A DNA stretch of 64,000 bases from Earliella scabrosa (GCA_022605405.1 JABYQQ010000001.1:2170001-2234000); one strand, 5' to 3'; shown: positions 24,766-38,400, numbered from the stretch's first letter. Translations and numbers: made by a program. Notes: generated by a model not told the origin, from the sequence alone.

Positions 24766-26647
24766 CTGTGAACCGGGGAGGGTGGTGAGTCCTCGAGTAC
24801 GTCATGTGTTGGCTCATCGCGTTGATCGATTGCTTCCCTCGAACAGCCTTGATACACCGTCATGTCTCCGGTGTTCCATGGTTGACAGCACTTCGCGCTG
24901 CATGCATTGCGTATCACCGCACAACGACAGGACTTACGTGCTCTGTAGCCTTCTGCTGTTTACCCTGCAATAGTGACGAGATTGGCCTAGCAGCTTGCAG
25001 GCCGTTCGACAGATGCATTCCCACTCTGACCCTCGCCGTCCTGCCAATGTGCCGATTGAACTGGTCCTTCGGCGCGCAGTGCGGGCCATCAGTCTCCGCC
25101 CAGTGTTCCGACTCTTCCTCGTACCGCACCCGGGCGACTTTGTATTGTTTTCGGAGTAAGATTCTTACATCGGATGCGCCGGTGGTACGAGGAATATGAT
25201 GCAGATGCGATAAGGACCGTTGGACTGTTGGAAACGAAGTGTTGTGTATTCGCCCTGATTCTCCGTGCATCTCGAAGCGAGACCCGTTGGTCCCGTCCGC
25301 CGTAAGTGTCTCTCATTCGCCACGAGCCCACGAGCACCGGTTTAGCGGTCCCTACCAGCAATCCACATCGGTGTGCGGGCTTCGTGTGAGCTATAGCTCG
25401 CGTCTGACATTTTGACCGTCACTATTGCGTTTCAAGGTGTGCATGTCATTTGGGAGTTCGTGGGGTCGGTTGACACAACTTGACAGTGTCATCGATGGAA
25501 CCTCCATATGGGCTTCCGAAGGCCGTTCGAGAGAGAGCCTGGCACTGGTTCATTGATGCCCTTATGTCCGTTTAGCATCCGCGACCAGCCGCGACCGCGG
25601 GGACAGAGATGCATGTGTAATCTTGGAGCCCCGTATTCGGAATCGCTCGCGAGTCGCAACGTGTGGCGTGTGCCAGTGTCCCAGCCTCAAGCTTCATCCT
25701 TATTCCAACCGACGCTTCGAAGATGCACGCCAGAAGACTTACGTCGAGCAAGCCCATTTTGCGAAATGCAGGTATGACTCCTATGCGACCCAGACCTTGC
25801 GTGCAAGTCCTCGACGCTATCATGACGACCGGGACAATGGGAGACCTCCCGGCGGCAGGAAGCTGCACACTGTATTGCTTTCGTCGATACTAGCGCGTCG
25901 AAGCCTATCAAGGTCTCACTTCAGTGTTACAGAGTTAAACGCGGCATTACGGCCGTGAGGGGCACAGCTTGGTGCAATCCCCGGCGTCGGACGTCGACTT
26001 TCGCCCGCGACCTCGTTGCACAGCGTCGCGAGGAGCCAAAAGTTGATGGGGCGTGACATGATGAAGCCCATACGGGGTTAAAAATGGTGGCTTCTTGGCG
26101 AGCCGCTATTCTCATCGAAGTTTCAGTAAGCGTGTACGTGTTGCTGCTCTCGGCATGATCTGCGTTACATTTGTGTGCGAACGATCGGCATGCCCGGGTC
26201 CACCGAATTGCATGTTGCTCAAACCAAGTCATGCACCTCTCATGCAGTTCAACAGCCGCCGAGTAGGATGGCGTGCGTTGATCACTTACCAATACTTGCG
26301 ACTTTGTAGCCCTGAACTCGGGTCACGCTTCCCCTCCCTCGAGTTCGTGATGCCTGATACGGCCCTGTCGGTACATAACCCGCCCGCCAGCTTAGAGATG
26401 GGGCGAGATCGCCAGGGTTGAAGCTCCGTCCGGCTAGATAGCTCATCAATATGCCTCTTACGACATTCCGAGGAAGATCATGCAGCTACGGAGAGACTCA
26501 GAGTCACTGGAGTCGTCAACTTCAAGTCCCCTCCGTCACAGTCACCGGCGCTAGATGCATCGGGGTGATCAGATCGGGCAAGTGGCACCAAGTGTGCCTG
26601 GTGGCAGGCGCGGGCGCCCCTGCGGCCTCTCGACAACTTGAACCACG
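24766..26647. other. 1.9 kb stretch without a firm gene
   Basis: Two frames have some coding character: minus strand about 24990-25200 (RYEEESEHWAETDG, KDQFNRHIGR) and plus strand about 25663-25890 (MHARRLTSSKPILRN). Neither could be extended by splice joins into a complete gene or matched to a family. They may be exons of unresolved genes or remnants. Confidence 0.35.
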
Positions 26648-28024
26648 ATGAGCAACCCTCCACACACGTCCGCAGCGGTGGTGGCGGCATCGTCCGCGGT
26701 CCCCAGCGAGGCATATTCAGAAATGATGCCCCCTCCGCCTCCTCCGGCCGCTACCGGTACGCCAGGAACAGCTGCCAGTGCGGGCCAGGACGTCGCAACC
26801 AGCGCGAATAGTGCCAGCGCTGCACAGACGTCTGTGACACCTGCTTCGGAGCTCACGATGCTTCGGACACATATCCAGACCCTCACGGACCTCAATAACC
26901 GTCTACAGGCGATCCGACACATACCTGCGCAGCTCTTGCGGCCGCCTGGCTCGGATCCGCACAAGCTCGAGTCGACTCTACTCACGCATGGGTTCAAGGA
27001 GCTCGCCACCATCGCAGAGACGGTGCGATCAGAGAAAGTGCAGGACGCGCTCAAGGCCGCGCGGAAGAGCGAGCTTGCCGACCCCAGCAATCTCGGCTCC
27101 AACCTCCGGCGGGAGAATCTGAAGAGAAGGTGAGAGCCTCGGAAGCAGTGTACGGCCGTCGCGTGAAACACAGATGTTGATACTACTCGCAGACGTCCCC
27201 CATCTCCCGAGTCTCCGCAACCCTATCGTGAGACTGAGTCAAAGGAAACCTCGCTACTCCCGCCCGTGGAGTCGGGCGTGGCCGCTATCACTCTGGATGG
27301 TCTTCCCGCATACATTCGCGCGTACAATCAAAGCAACAAACAGCAGCAGAAGCTGCACGTAGTCGCGCCCAAGAAGGGACGGAGACTCGAGTGCCCCGTC
27401 ACGCTTCGTCTGATGGTCCCAAACGTGGTTACGGTCTACTTGACGTTAGATCACTCCATGCGAGGTGACGGGTCCCTGATCATGGTCAACGCGACCGCGA
27501 TTGGATCCCGAGAGCAGGTCCGGATTTCGCTCCTTGCATGTGCTGTGTGGTGGTTTGGCAGTGCTGACGGACTGCCTTCCTGCAGAAGCCACCCCACTCC
27601 CAGTCTGACTACATGGCGTTTCAACAGCTCTCTCAGCAGCTGGCCAAGGTCATCCGGTCAGAGCCAACGGCACCACTCCAGGCTTACGTGGTAAGTCATG
27701 ACCCATCGTTCTCGGCAGTCCACAAGGGGATAACACAGGGCCGATCAATGATTTCTACGTCTTCTGCAGATCCTGTTAAGCTCGTACCAACGGCTGTTCG
27801 TCGATGCTTGCTCAAATTGTCAGCGCGTGATTTCTGCGGAAGGGCATGTTCCGCCCGTCGTCAGAAAACCGCTGGTATCTCCCGGAGACATCAAATGGGA
27901 CGTGCGGCATGTCATCTGCAAATACGAGCCACCTCCTCCGCAACCCAATCCTAGCGAGAACGGCGCTGAGATGATCGGCGAGGTCGGTGTCGGCGAACCT
28001 GGTGGCAGCAGCAGCGCTGTCTGA
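26648..28024 (+). CDS. MED27: Mediator of RNA polymerase II transcription subunit 27, four exons
   Basis: A subunit of the Mediator tail or head junction that bridges activators to RNA polymerase II. Exons 26648-27129, 27193-27517, 27586-27690 and 27770-28024, introns 63, 68 and 79 bases, 388 residues. The N-terminus is Ala/Pro/Thr-rich with a PPPPPP run. A helical segment follows (ELTMLRTHIQTLTDLNNRLQ). The C-terminal Med27 signature is clear: ILLSSYQRLFVDACSNCQRV with CxxC at about residues 318 and 321, and a later VRHVICKY that could complete a zinc site. The position of the CxxC and the helical N-terminal half match Med27 in fungi and animals. Baker's yeast has only a divergent counterpart (Med3). 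Confidence 0.82.
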
Positions 28025-28397
28025 TTTGGGCTCCATATCGTCGCTGTGGTCTTCGGACCATGGCACCATGGTGCGTGTCATGAGAACTGTCAACTCTCAA
28101 GTAGACCTATTCTTCCTCACGTCAGGGGTCCGATCGGGTTTGTCGCTAGTTCCGGAGGGGTTACGACGGACAAATGTTCATTATCAGAGCAGGCTGCTGC
28201 GACTGAAGATAATGTGACAAGTTGGGATGGAGCACGCTGTGTAGGCACCCAAACGACGCCCGTTGTCGGTGTGCTGACACGACACTGCGATCGGCGGAGA
28301 AATAGCATCGCGGAAGGGGCCGAAGGGCACCGCGCTGACGAGCGAGATTTAGACAGCTCGATGGGCGCTGCCACCGAAGCCGCGCGCGCTGGGGGTG

Positions 28398-29138
28398 ATG
28401 AGGAGCAATCAGCTCGCGTTGCGGGTCCAACATTTGGGCGCGAAGACGTCAGAGGTGCGCTTGTCATGCCTCGACCAGCAACACAGCCTGGAGATCGCGA
28501 CTTTGAAGAAATCTGCCCTCGCGTAGGCTATCACTCGCTGATTGAGAAGCCTGTGCGCGCTGTTGCAGCGCGTTTCACCCGGTGGAGAGAAGCGATGAGC
28601 GAGGAGCCCATTGCGCAAACTGGAGGAGCAGCGAAGAGGGAGAACGTTGGGGTACACCCTGAGCGCACATCGCCACCTGGAGTTCAACGCGGCGGGGCGG
28701 GATACCGAGCCATGTGGCCAGCAGGTGGCACGCGATCTTGTCAGCGCGCCGGCGGGGACGCGGTCGGAGACCGCCTCGGCGCGGCCTCGGGGGAGGCACC
28801 GCTCCCGCCCTTGTCGGTGGCGGTGCCACTGGGCGGCAACAATACGACTGCCACGTGCGCTCCTGTGCGCTCCTTGTCCCAATCTCGATTGTTCACTATT
28901 GCCCACTCATTCCAAAATGCAGGTGGCTCCGACTTTCTGGCTTTGAATATGTCGCCCTTTTCGAGGACAACAATACAGCCTCAAGCCGGCCCTCGCCATG
29001 AGGCTAGCGTCCGCTCGAGAAGACGCGGCCCAGATTCGTGCCACACCTCGCCCAAGCACAGCGCCCATGGGCCATCCTCGCCCGCGCCGTCACGATCATC
29101 TCAGCACCGCGCACGGTATTGATTTTCGGTCTAAATGA
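28398..29138 (+). CDS. Unresolved gene, coiled-coil-like protein fragment; exon structure uncertain
   Basis: This gene is not recognised. One plus-strand frame has GC-rich third positions and heptad-like Leu spacing from the ATG at 28398 (MRSNQLALRVQHLG, CLDQQHSLEIATLKK), up to a possible donor at 28523. After an 81-base intron ending at 28603 it resumes with PLRKLEEQRRGRTLGYTLS and RDTEPCGQQVARDLV to about 28790. A later frame with similar codon bias ends at 29136-29138 (MRLASAREDAAQIRA). A longer uninterrupted frame (28046-29122) crosses the region but starts without an ATG and has poorer third-position bias. Joins between 28790 and 28985 could not be settled: acceptors at 28922 and 28974 are candidates. 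The region from 28025 to 28397 holds only short frames. Confidence 0.3.
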
Positions 29139-29660
29139 CCGTGCGGTCTGCGGACGTGGGTGCCGTGACGAGTTTTGCCCGAATTTGTTTTAGGTGCCTG
29201 CCCATGATGGCCAGAACGGAGCGACGCAACCGCCCCCCGCTGTTCGATCGCGTCGATCGGGTAGGCGGCTTTGTACCGCTCATCATCCCTCAAGCTCGCT
29301 AACAATACATCATCTCCCCCATTTCCGAATGCCTCTCCAGGCCACCTCCTACACGACCCCGCCTTTCCCTCTTTTGTATATCAAGGGCTCCGACTCAGTC
29401 TCGGACGCCCTCGTTTACACCCCCATTCCACCTGCCTCAAGGTGCCCTCCCACCCAATCACCCTACTTGGGTTCCTCGCCCACTGGCTCTTGCCCGCTTT
29501 GCGTCTTGTCTTCGCGCCTTTGGATCTGCGCAATACAATACGCGCCCTCAATACGCACCGCATCCACCGCCCATTGCAATTGTAAATCAGTCCTGCTACT
29601 CCGACTGCGCGTCCCCCCTGCGCACTCGACACGCTCTAAACGGCTTAGGCATCTATCAAG
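29139..29660. other. Upstream region of the MedA-type gene
   Basis: Pyrimidine-rich stretches typical of fungal promoters and 5' leaders; no separate gene was supported. Confidence 0.4.
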
Positions 29661-31692
29661 ATGCTTTCGGCGCTCTCTTCTACTCAGCTCACTCCGCAAG
29701 CACTGTTTAACGGTCCCTGGTGCTCTTCCAACCGCCCCTCCTCCCTCGACCCCATCACCCAACTCCTCAATACTCCCGCGATGCAAGGGAAGCCTATGCG
29801 ACCTTCCGGTAAGTTCGCTTGTCGTGTGCACATGGACATGCGCTTATACTGCGCATGTTAATAGCGTCCCCCAATACCAGGCCTCGGCCCTTCGTAGCGT
29901 CCCCGAATGACATGTTCCGTGTATACAGCTACACCCCACGCGATGGCTCCGCAGGCTCCGCTATCGTTGTAACCGTGCAGTTCACCTTCATGAGCACAGA
30001 GACGACGTTCCTCCGGATAGTCGTCGGCAACCGCGCTCTGAGCACATCTGTGCGCGCCTCCGCGTCAAAGCGCGAGGGTGAATGGGATCTGCAAGCCACC
30101 ATCCCCGAGCTTGACATCGCGGCGACGAGTGCATTCCCCCCGTCCACTGTGCCACTCACCGTGCAAGCGTTAAACGGTTCCAACATCACGCTCGACTCCC
30201 TCACCTTCGGCAAGTTCACCTACACCGGTAGTCGTACGTCACCTTTGTCTGCCCGTTGACACCTTACTGTCCTTGGCCTCTTACATTCTCCATTTCCAGG
30301 TGCCACGCCTTCTCCATTGCTGCTGTGCAAAGGCGAAACCGAGGAGCTCGACTGTGCCACCGGCCCGAACATGCCGGACATCACGGCCTTGGGGACCGCA
30401 TCATCCTCTACCCAAACCCACTCGTCACGCAGGTCGTCTCGCCCGACATCGAGCGGCGGGTCCTCTCGTGGGCGCGCGATCAACGCCCCGATATCCTCGA
30501 GGGACGCGTCCTCTTCGCGAGCACTGCCGAAGAAGCAGTCCCTCATCCGGGCCCGCCGGGCGGGGTCCTCCGATGACGACGCGGACAGCAACTACCGTGC
30601 GGTCCTCTCGATGGAGACGGCAACGGACACGATGGCGAAGGTCGACGAGTGGGACGAGGACGAACGCCGCATCGGCCGTCGGCTAGTCCGCTTTACCCGC
30701 GTGCAGGACGGATGCACGCTGCATGTTGTCTGCGAGGCTATCCGGCCGTCGGAGTACACGGAGGGCGACACCGTCGTGTCGTGTATCTATCGCCCACCTG
30801 ATTCTGCCGGACCCGGAGACCCCCCCGTGTCGGAGGGCTGTATCACGTCCGTCGACGTGATCTTCCTCCTCGAGTGCCTCGTCGGCGACATCTTCAACAT
30901 CGAGGAGAAGAACCGCATCCGCAGGAACCTCGAGGGCTTCCGGCCAAAGACCGTGTCCAAGAACAAGGCGGGAACGGAGGAGTTCTTCCAGAAGATCATG
31001 GACTTCCCAGCACCGAAGCCGCGCAACATCGAGAAGGACGTGAAGGTGTTCGACTGGGCAATCTTGCCCCAGGCTCTTGACAAGATCATCTCAAAATACG
31101 TAAGTACCCTTCATGCTTCACGTCCACGTTAGCCTGGTGTTGACGTATGCATCAGACTCTATACCCTGCGGTGAAGAAGCACGACGGCAGTGTTACGCCG
31201 CCCATCCTCGAGTCGGTCGGTCCTCAATCCTCTCTCACCACACCCTACTCGACGTCCTCTTCTCCCGCACCTGAGCACTCCTCGTCCGACCCGACTTTCC
31301 TGTATCAGCAGACAGCGTTTTCCCAGTCGCAGTTCATCTCGGGTTCACTGGACCCCATGGACAGCAGCTACATGACGGCGAGCGCGTTCCCGTCGGCAAA
31401 TGCGTTCGACAGCTTCCTCGGTCAGTCCCTCCCGCCTTCAACAACGCCCTCGCCCGCGCCGCTCTTGTCTACTCCAAGAGACTCCCCCCACGTTTCGAGC
31501 TCGTTCTCTCTACCATTGTCATCGGCCGGCGATCACTATCTCGACTCATCGCAGTCACTATACCCTTCTTCGTACTCGGACCAGGGTGCCTTTGGGAGCG
31601 GCTCTGCCTATGGGGTGTATGACTTGGACTTCCAACGTAACAAGTCGTCCCTCTCCTCGGCCATGCACGGGTCTCAACAGCGCTTCCTGTGA
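29661..31692 (+). CDS. MedA/Ren1/Acr1-type developmental transcriptional regulator, four exons
   Basis: Nuclear regulator related to Aspergillus medusa (MedA), Fusarium Ren1 and Magnaporthe Acr1, which control conidial and developmental programmes. Exons 29661-29808, 29865-30233, 30300-31099 and 31156-31692, introns 56, 66 and 56 bases, 617 residues. The conserved domain covers about residues 298-439: RRLVRFTRVQDGCTLHV, CEAIRPSEY, ITSVDVIFLLECLVGDIFN, IEEKNRIRRNLEGFRPKTV, and FPAPKPRNIEKDVKVFDW ending DKIISKY. An N-terminal β-rich region (residues 60-170, FRVYSYTPRDGSAGS and VVTVQFTFMSTETTFLRIV) precedes a Ser/Arg-rich linker with a likely nuclear signal. The C-terminal 180 residues are Ser/Tyr/Pro-rich, as in activation regions. 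In this organism it probably serves development other than conidiation; that is inference. Confidence 0.9.
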
Positions 31693-32497
31693 TCCACGCC
31701 GACATACACGCATCCGCTCCATTCGTCTCCTCCACCGCTCACAACCCATGTTATGTCTTCATGTCCTCATGTCCTAATGCGCGCGTCCCACACGTCCCAC
31801 AATGGTCCGTGTATGTAGCCTTAGTCAACTCTCTCCGCCTCCCCGCCTCGCCTTCATCTTCGTCATGTCCACATCAATACGTACATCGCACTTCGCATTG
31901 GTTGGCCGGCCGTCGTTAGCGTGATGGCCCCGGACCTCGTTATCTATCCACGGCTAATTCGTCGCGATTCGTCTACTATAGCTTCACCTGTTGTTGTGGC
32001 CCGCGCTTCATGGACCTGTACACTGCCTGCTAATTATACTCCTCTCTGTAGAGTCTGAATCATATCATCATTCTCCATGTCGAGGTCGGAGCGCGCGTCT
32101 TCACCACCGCGCAGACTTACTAGTGTATACGTAGACCACCGCCCACTGGCACTTGCCGCAGCAGTGAGCGCTGAGCGCTGAGAGAGCTTCTCTGTATTAC
32201 ACTGTCAAAACTGTCGATCAAACTCGCACGCCTTTCGGACTGCGCCCTCGCGCTGATTACACACCGCGGATTCAGAAGCGCTGCGGACGAGTCGGTATAT
32301 TTATTACGGATAGCTACACTGTACAACATTAGACGATGATCCAAATACATCAGCACGTAGTAGTCCGCATGAGAAAAGCAAACGATGGTACGGGTTAGAT
32401 CAAAGCACGAAAGGAGAGACGACAGCCAGCGAGAACGCGAAGCCCGAGCGCGGAACACACCTCCGACCTCCGATATGTTCATCCACATTCATATTTA
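31693..32497. other. Convergent intergenic region
   Basis: 3' flanks of two convergent genes (MedA-type on plus, DOCK GEF on minus). No gene or strong repeat was seen. Confidence 0.4.
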
Positions 32498-35400
32498 CTA
32501 CCCATCACGACGGCCAAAATTCAAGCTTCCGAGCTTCGAGAAGCGACCCTTGATGGATCCGATGCTGCCCCCCAACGTCGAGGCGTTTACGGAAGCAGCG
32601 CCCGAGAACGTGGGCACAGGATTGTTGCCAACAGTGACGACTGAATTACGCGGCGACTCTTCAGAGAAGGAGTCACTGCCACCGTTGTCTCCTGGCCCAG
32701 ATGAAACGCCGTTGAAACCGTGCCTTGCAAGATGCGCGAGGTGTCGTTGCAGAGGAGTCTGTTTCATCCACGGCGCTTCAGCAACCGGCAGCCCGTTCTC
32801 TTGTGAGCGAGGCGACAGAGGGGAAGTGGCTGCAGGCGTCATGCCGACGTGGATAGGTTGGGTTCTCCTGCAGAATCGTGAGCGCGCAAGATTAGAGTCA
32901 ACCTAGTCGTCAACATACATGGTGGGATAGTTGGGAGGAGGTGGCAGCCGTTCCGACGTGGGGACGGCGTCGATGGCACGCGGCTCTGGCGACGCATCGA
33001 CCGCCAAGCGTTGGATCTCATCTGCAAAGTTCTTGATGAAGAACTTCTCCAGCGTAGCATGGAAAGCAAGCATTTCCGGAGGACACAGCTGGCCATGCAA
33101 CTTGAGACAGCTATCGATCATGCGAACCTGAGGATACATTGGGTAAGTTCGTGCGGAAGGTGAGGAAGGGCTGGAGATACACAGACCTGCTCGTCGATCG
33201 CGGAACGCAACTTCTCGATCTGTTCCGCCCTATCTGGATGTCTTGCCACGTAGTCTTCAGACAGGAAGACTTGTCGGAATGCTCCTACACCACTGTTCAG
33301 GGGAGCATCCACGGCCGCGTTCAAGCTCATGGCCAGGGCGTTGGTCGAGATGTGCTGCGCCGTCTTGGCGAGCGACGAGTACTTCTGGTTCAGTCCGGCC
33401 AGTTCGCGAGTGCGAGTCTCCACCTCGAGGAGGGCGGTCTCGACAGGCGAGATCGCGACAACCTGCACCCCAACGACCTCCGAACGGCGCAGCACCGTGG
33501 GGAAGTATTCCTCTGTGGTAAGATAGGTCTTCTCGATCCAGACCTCCTCGGAACCATCTCGAGCCACCCTGGAAATGGGTCTAGAGTAGCTGAACAGATT
33601 GATGGCACTGTGATGGCTCCGTTTAGCGTCGTGTCATGTGAATTGATGAAGGAACGTACCTATGCTCATAGTACGCGCGGACCTGGGGTGGAACGTCAGG
33701 GTTGGTGAAGATGGGGAGCTCGCGCTGTGGTTCTGGAGTGACAGCAGTGCACTGGATGTATTGATCACTGCCGAAGCGGATATCGACGGGGGGATCTCCC
33801 ATGGTCTTGAGCAGTTGCGCGCCAGGGTGCTTGTTGAGCATTCGTTCACAAAACGCACCAAACTTCTCCCATTCGTAGCCGCGATACTGGATGCGAGAGC
33901 TGAGTCTCAGATCGTACAAAGGGAGAACGAACACACTCACGATGAACTGCTTGTTCCGGATAGCAACCGGGAAGTTGCCGTAGAACGCGACTCTGAAGTA
34001 ATCAGAATAGTAACGTTGGTCGGTGATGATATGCTCGAGAAGGGCTGCTTGATGCCTGAGGATCTCCGCGAGACGAGCGCTGATTGTCTTCGTCAGCCTC
34101 TTCCTCTTACTAGTTCACAACATTAGCACTTACTAGTTGAAGGTGACCTCTGCATGCTTGGCCGCGAGGTCCTTGCAGATCTCGTATGCGCTCTCCCATG
34201 CTTTGCCCTTCCCTATAACAAGCGCTCAGTCGAAGACAGGGACAAGCATGCAAGAGAAGACGTACCGAGGTAGTCGAGGATCAGGAGACAGAGCGTCTCC
34301 TTGCGATGGAATTGGGACTGTTGTGGCAAGCCAAGATCCTCCATTGGTGGTGCAAAGGAGTTGAGATCCCATTCGTGGAGATCTGCGTGCAGCTTGAGCG
34401 TGAACGCAGCTTCCACGTAGTTCTGAGATTGGAGATGCATCTGATGGTCTACAGGTTATCGACTGCGCACGCCAGAGACAGGAGGAAACTCACGTTCACG
34501 AGCTGGTGGACATACTTGATGTATATCTCGTCCCGTCCGATCCGTCGAATGAAGTTCATCAGGCGCAGCTAGAGACGCACGTCAGCACGAATACGATTTG
34601 CAGTAGTAGCAGGTACTTGCCGTAGCAATCACACGGTCGTCGGCGAATTCCTCGCCTTCTGGAAGCGCACGGACGCTCAAGAGCAGTTCAAGGAAGACAT
34701 CGACGGAGTCAAGGAAGTGGGTGACACGTGTGCGGAGCTCGTCGTCGACGTCGGAGGAATCGAATAGATGTCGGAGGTGGCCGATAAAGAATGCGCGCGA
34801 TATGTCATCGCCTTTACTGTCGGACATGAACAGGGTATCCAGCTTGCTGACAAGCTCGTTTTCGATGTGTTCGAAGCTCCTCATGGTGTTGTACTCTGAG
34901 ATGATCATGTAGTAGAGCACTTGCACCGCATTTTCCCGCAATTGGTCGTGGTGGCTGAGGCAGAGGTTGACGATGTGACCGACGAGCGAGTTCAGCGCAG
35001 CCTGGTAGTTCTGTGGCGGGAGTCAGGGTTGGTACTCGCAACACTAACCGTGTCACTTACGTTGTATCTAGTCATGGTGACCTCTTCACTCGCAGTCTCG
35101 TTCGGCCAGCCCATGGCGCTCCATAGACGCAGGAGGAGAGTAGCGCCTTCGCCACGAATATCACCGGCGAGACGCCAGACCGCACGTCGTTTCTGCAATC
35201 CAGGGTCACTAACCAGCACTTGATCAGAAAGAATGATGCCATACCTGAGGACTGAACTCCTCGATCACCAGATGCTCGGAAGAGAGTAACTTCAGGAGGA
35301 CGTAGAAGCACTCCTTCCAAAGCGATGCATCGAAAGGCCGCCCAGAAGCCTCGTCGGGGATGAACTCGCGCTCGAACATCGTCGCCACAGGATCCATCAT

Positions 35401-38400
35401 CTTCAACAACACCCGATGCGCGAGGATGTTGACATTCAGCCAGTTCTTCGGGAACGCCTCGTTGTCCAGAATGGACGCTGCCACCTTGAAGAACTGGAGA
35501 AGTAGCTCCGCCAGATGATCGCGTCCTTCGATTTCCAAAATGCTCTCCAGGAACATCACGATGTGCTTCTTGGGCGCTGACAGGATCAAGACAAGGATGA
35601 CGATCGCGACTTCGCCTAGCCCAGGGCTGAATTCTGGCTTCACGTCGAGAGAACCGGAGGCCGTCGGGTTGGCCTTCGGACCTTGGGTCGCCAACGAGAA
35701 GGGGTACGACTCTGGGAAAGTGACCGGGAAGCTATTGGTGACCGGTGTCGACGAACGGTTACGCTCAACGGCACGGAGTGACGCGGGGTTCTGATACTCC
35801 TGATACGAGTCGAGTAGCCTGCAGAAATGGTCAAGACGACAGTGTACAGCGCGAGTAGCAGATGACATACCTCGGTAGAAGGGACAACAAATACTCAATG
35901 TTGTACTGCTCCTGTCTCATCGCGCTCCTGTCAGAGACAACGGCGGGGTCGACCAGGCACTGCTGCAGCTTGTCCAGCATAATCGCCACAACAGTCACAG
36001 AAAGGCGGATGCTCTCCAACCAGCTCACGCGGGCGGCATCCCTCGCCGCCTCGGTGTCGCCAGGCTGCGTCTGGGTATACTCGTCGAAGCGGCCGAACTG
36101 GGGCTTGATCCAGATCACGACGGCCTCGACGAGCAGGCTACGGGACTTCGGGTTGTCGAAGAGGAAACCCTTGACGATCTGCAAGTACATAATGAGCTTC
36201 CAGATGAGGATCTTGCCCTTGGTCGACGCGATGGCATTCGCGAAGGTAGTCGCGATGGTGACTAGCTCCACAATGGAGAACACCTTGCTCAGCTCGGGGA
36301 GGATCGAGGTGAAGTGCTGGAGTGCGATGGTCTGCGTGCCAATGATCGATGGTGGGGATGTCGTGGACATCATGCGGTTGACCTCGGTCAGGTGCGCACG
36401 CAGCTCGCGCTTGAACGTCGCCTCGAGGTGGTCTGCAGTCGCGCCGCCGCCCATTCCTAGCTCCTTCGCCTTCTGCAACTCGCGCGAGCGCGCAATGAAC
36501 TTGAAGATGTAGTGCCAGACCTTCAACGCAGCGCGCAGGGACGACGCGGTGTCGCTCGCGGTGGGGTCTTGGAGCAGGCGATTCATGGAGTGGATCATGT
36601 GTGAGGCTGCGGAGGCGCATGTGAAGTGCCTCTCGATGTACACGTCCAACACGGGCTGGAAGTTGCTGAACCGCCGGTCTTGCACGATTCCAAGCACGGT
36701 CACTAGCGCGTTGAACACCAAGTGATCCATCTCCCCGGACTGGTTGTTCGACGAGACGAGGATAGCGAAGAGGGAGTCGAAGATGTCGCGTAAGAATTTG
36801 ACGATCTCCACTTCGCCAACGAAGGTGAACTTGCTGAGGATGGTCGAGAGCAGTTCCTTGTCCGTGATCTGCTCCCAATTGAGCAAGCTCAGCAGTACAG
36901 AGTTTTGCGTGAACTTGGTCGAGCAGAGGGAGGAACGGATCACCAGACTGTCGCGCATGGGAGGGGCGACCCTCTGAAGGTCTGGCGGAACGTACACCTG
37001 CTCGGGCCGTTGATTGGCCGGAAGCCACGGCGTCGCATGCAAGTACATGTCCGTAGAGACTTGCCCGAGACGGTCGGCACGATATAGCACTAGTGTGTGA
37101 CTGCCGTCCTCGAGGAAGGCCCGTCCGTCGGGGAAGAGTGGCAGATAAGCGAATGCGAATGGGCGCTCGGAAGACTCAACGCTGCGGCTCGTGGACCGTT
37201 CGCGGGAGCTGCGCTGACGGAAGGTGAAGAACAGATGCCACTGCTGGGCACCCTGCATCGGAAGCCTGAGCTTAACGAGCTCGCCGAAGTGTGGCTGTGT
37301 CGTGCGCTGGAAGACCATCGAGTTGAACTGCGTCACTTCCGGCTCGCCGCTGCACTGCGAGATCGCTCGTTCGATTGTGCGGCCGTCCTGATCCCTGACT
37401 TCCATGGTCACCTGCACGTTCCCAGTCACGGCGCCGACTTGACCACGAGCAAAGTTCGCCACGTTGCGGCGGGCGTTCGTGCTCTGGGAGGCTGAGAAAT
37501 CCCCACTCCAGAGCTTGATGTACAGCTCATTCCTAACGTCGCCTGGGAACACAACGTCGGGGAACCCAAGGCGCAGGCTCAGCGGGGTGTCTTGAAGGAG
37601 CGAGGAGTTTTCCTTGACAATGGTCTCTGCGTCGCCGTAGAAGATCTTGATCGACACGGCAAGCATCTCCGCCCTGTGCACATTTCAATAAGCTACTCTG
37701 CGAATAACGACGCATAGACGCACCTCGGCGACTTTTCGTACTCCCGTGTGTTGTGGTTGAGGATGTCTTGGTGCAGCATCGAGAACGTCGTCTCGTTCGT
37801 GGGCACATAGATGGGCATGGTATGCTCCCTGGTCGAAGATACCTCCGTCTGCTCGGCAGCCATCGCGTTCAGCTGGGTGAGCTCGAGGACTGCGCACCCA
37901 AATGGGCGACGGAAGTGTTGAGGGCAGTCACCCGACGTCGAGTTACGACCGAACGACTCGTTCGACATGGACCCATTGACGTATCCGCTCGATCCGATGA
38001 TCGTCTGCCTCTGGTTCTCGACGATCGAACCCATGTTGCTTCCCAGCTTGAGCGCGCCATTGCGCACGATCTTGCAGACGAGGTAGATCGGGTCCTGCGC
38101 GTCAGACTGCACGAGGTCCGTGAAAAGCGTGCGGATGCGAGCGGACGGGTCGCGTGCTAGCACGCCGTTGTGATTGAGGACAGCACAGAACTCCTCGGAG
38201 ACAAAGCGCGCGTCAGCCTTGTTGTAGAGGGAGAAGAAGAGCTCCGCTGTCTCGCCGGGAGCGCAAGGGGAAGCGACGAAGGCGCGAAGGTCGAGGAAAA
38301 CGTGGTAGAACTTGGCCTTGGGCTGGGCAGGAGAAGTTGTCGAGGCAAGCGAGCCAATCAAGCGCGAATGGCCGCGAGGCCGCGGCAGCTCGGGGAAGGC

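Noticed and set aside
28046..29122. 358-codon open frame downstream of MED27
   Set aside because: It opens with GTG, has no in-frame ATG for about 300 bases and weaker third-position GC than the competing frame. It was treated as part of an unresolved locus.
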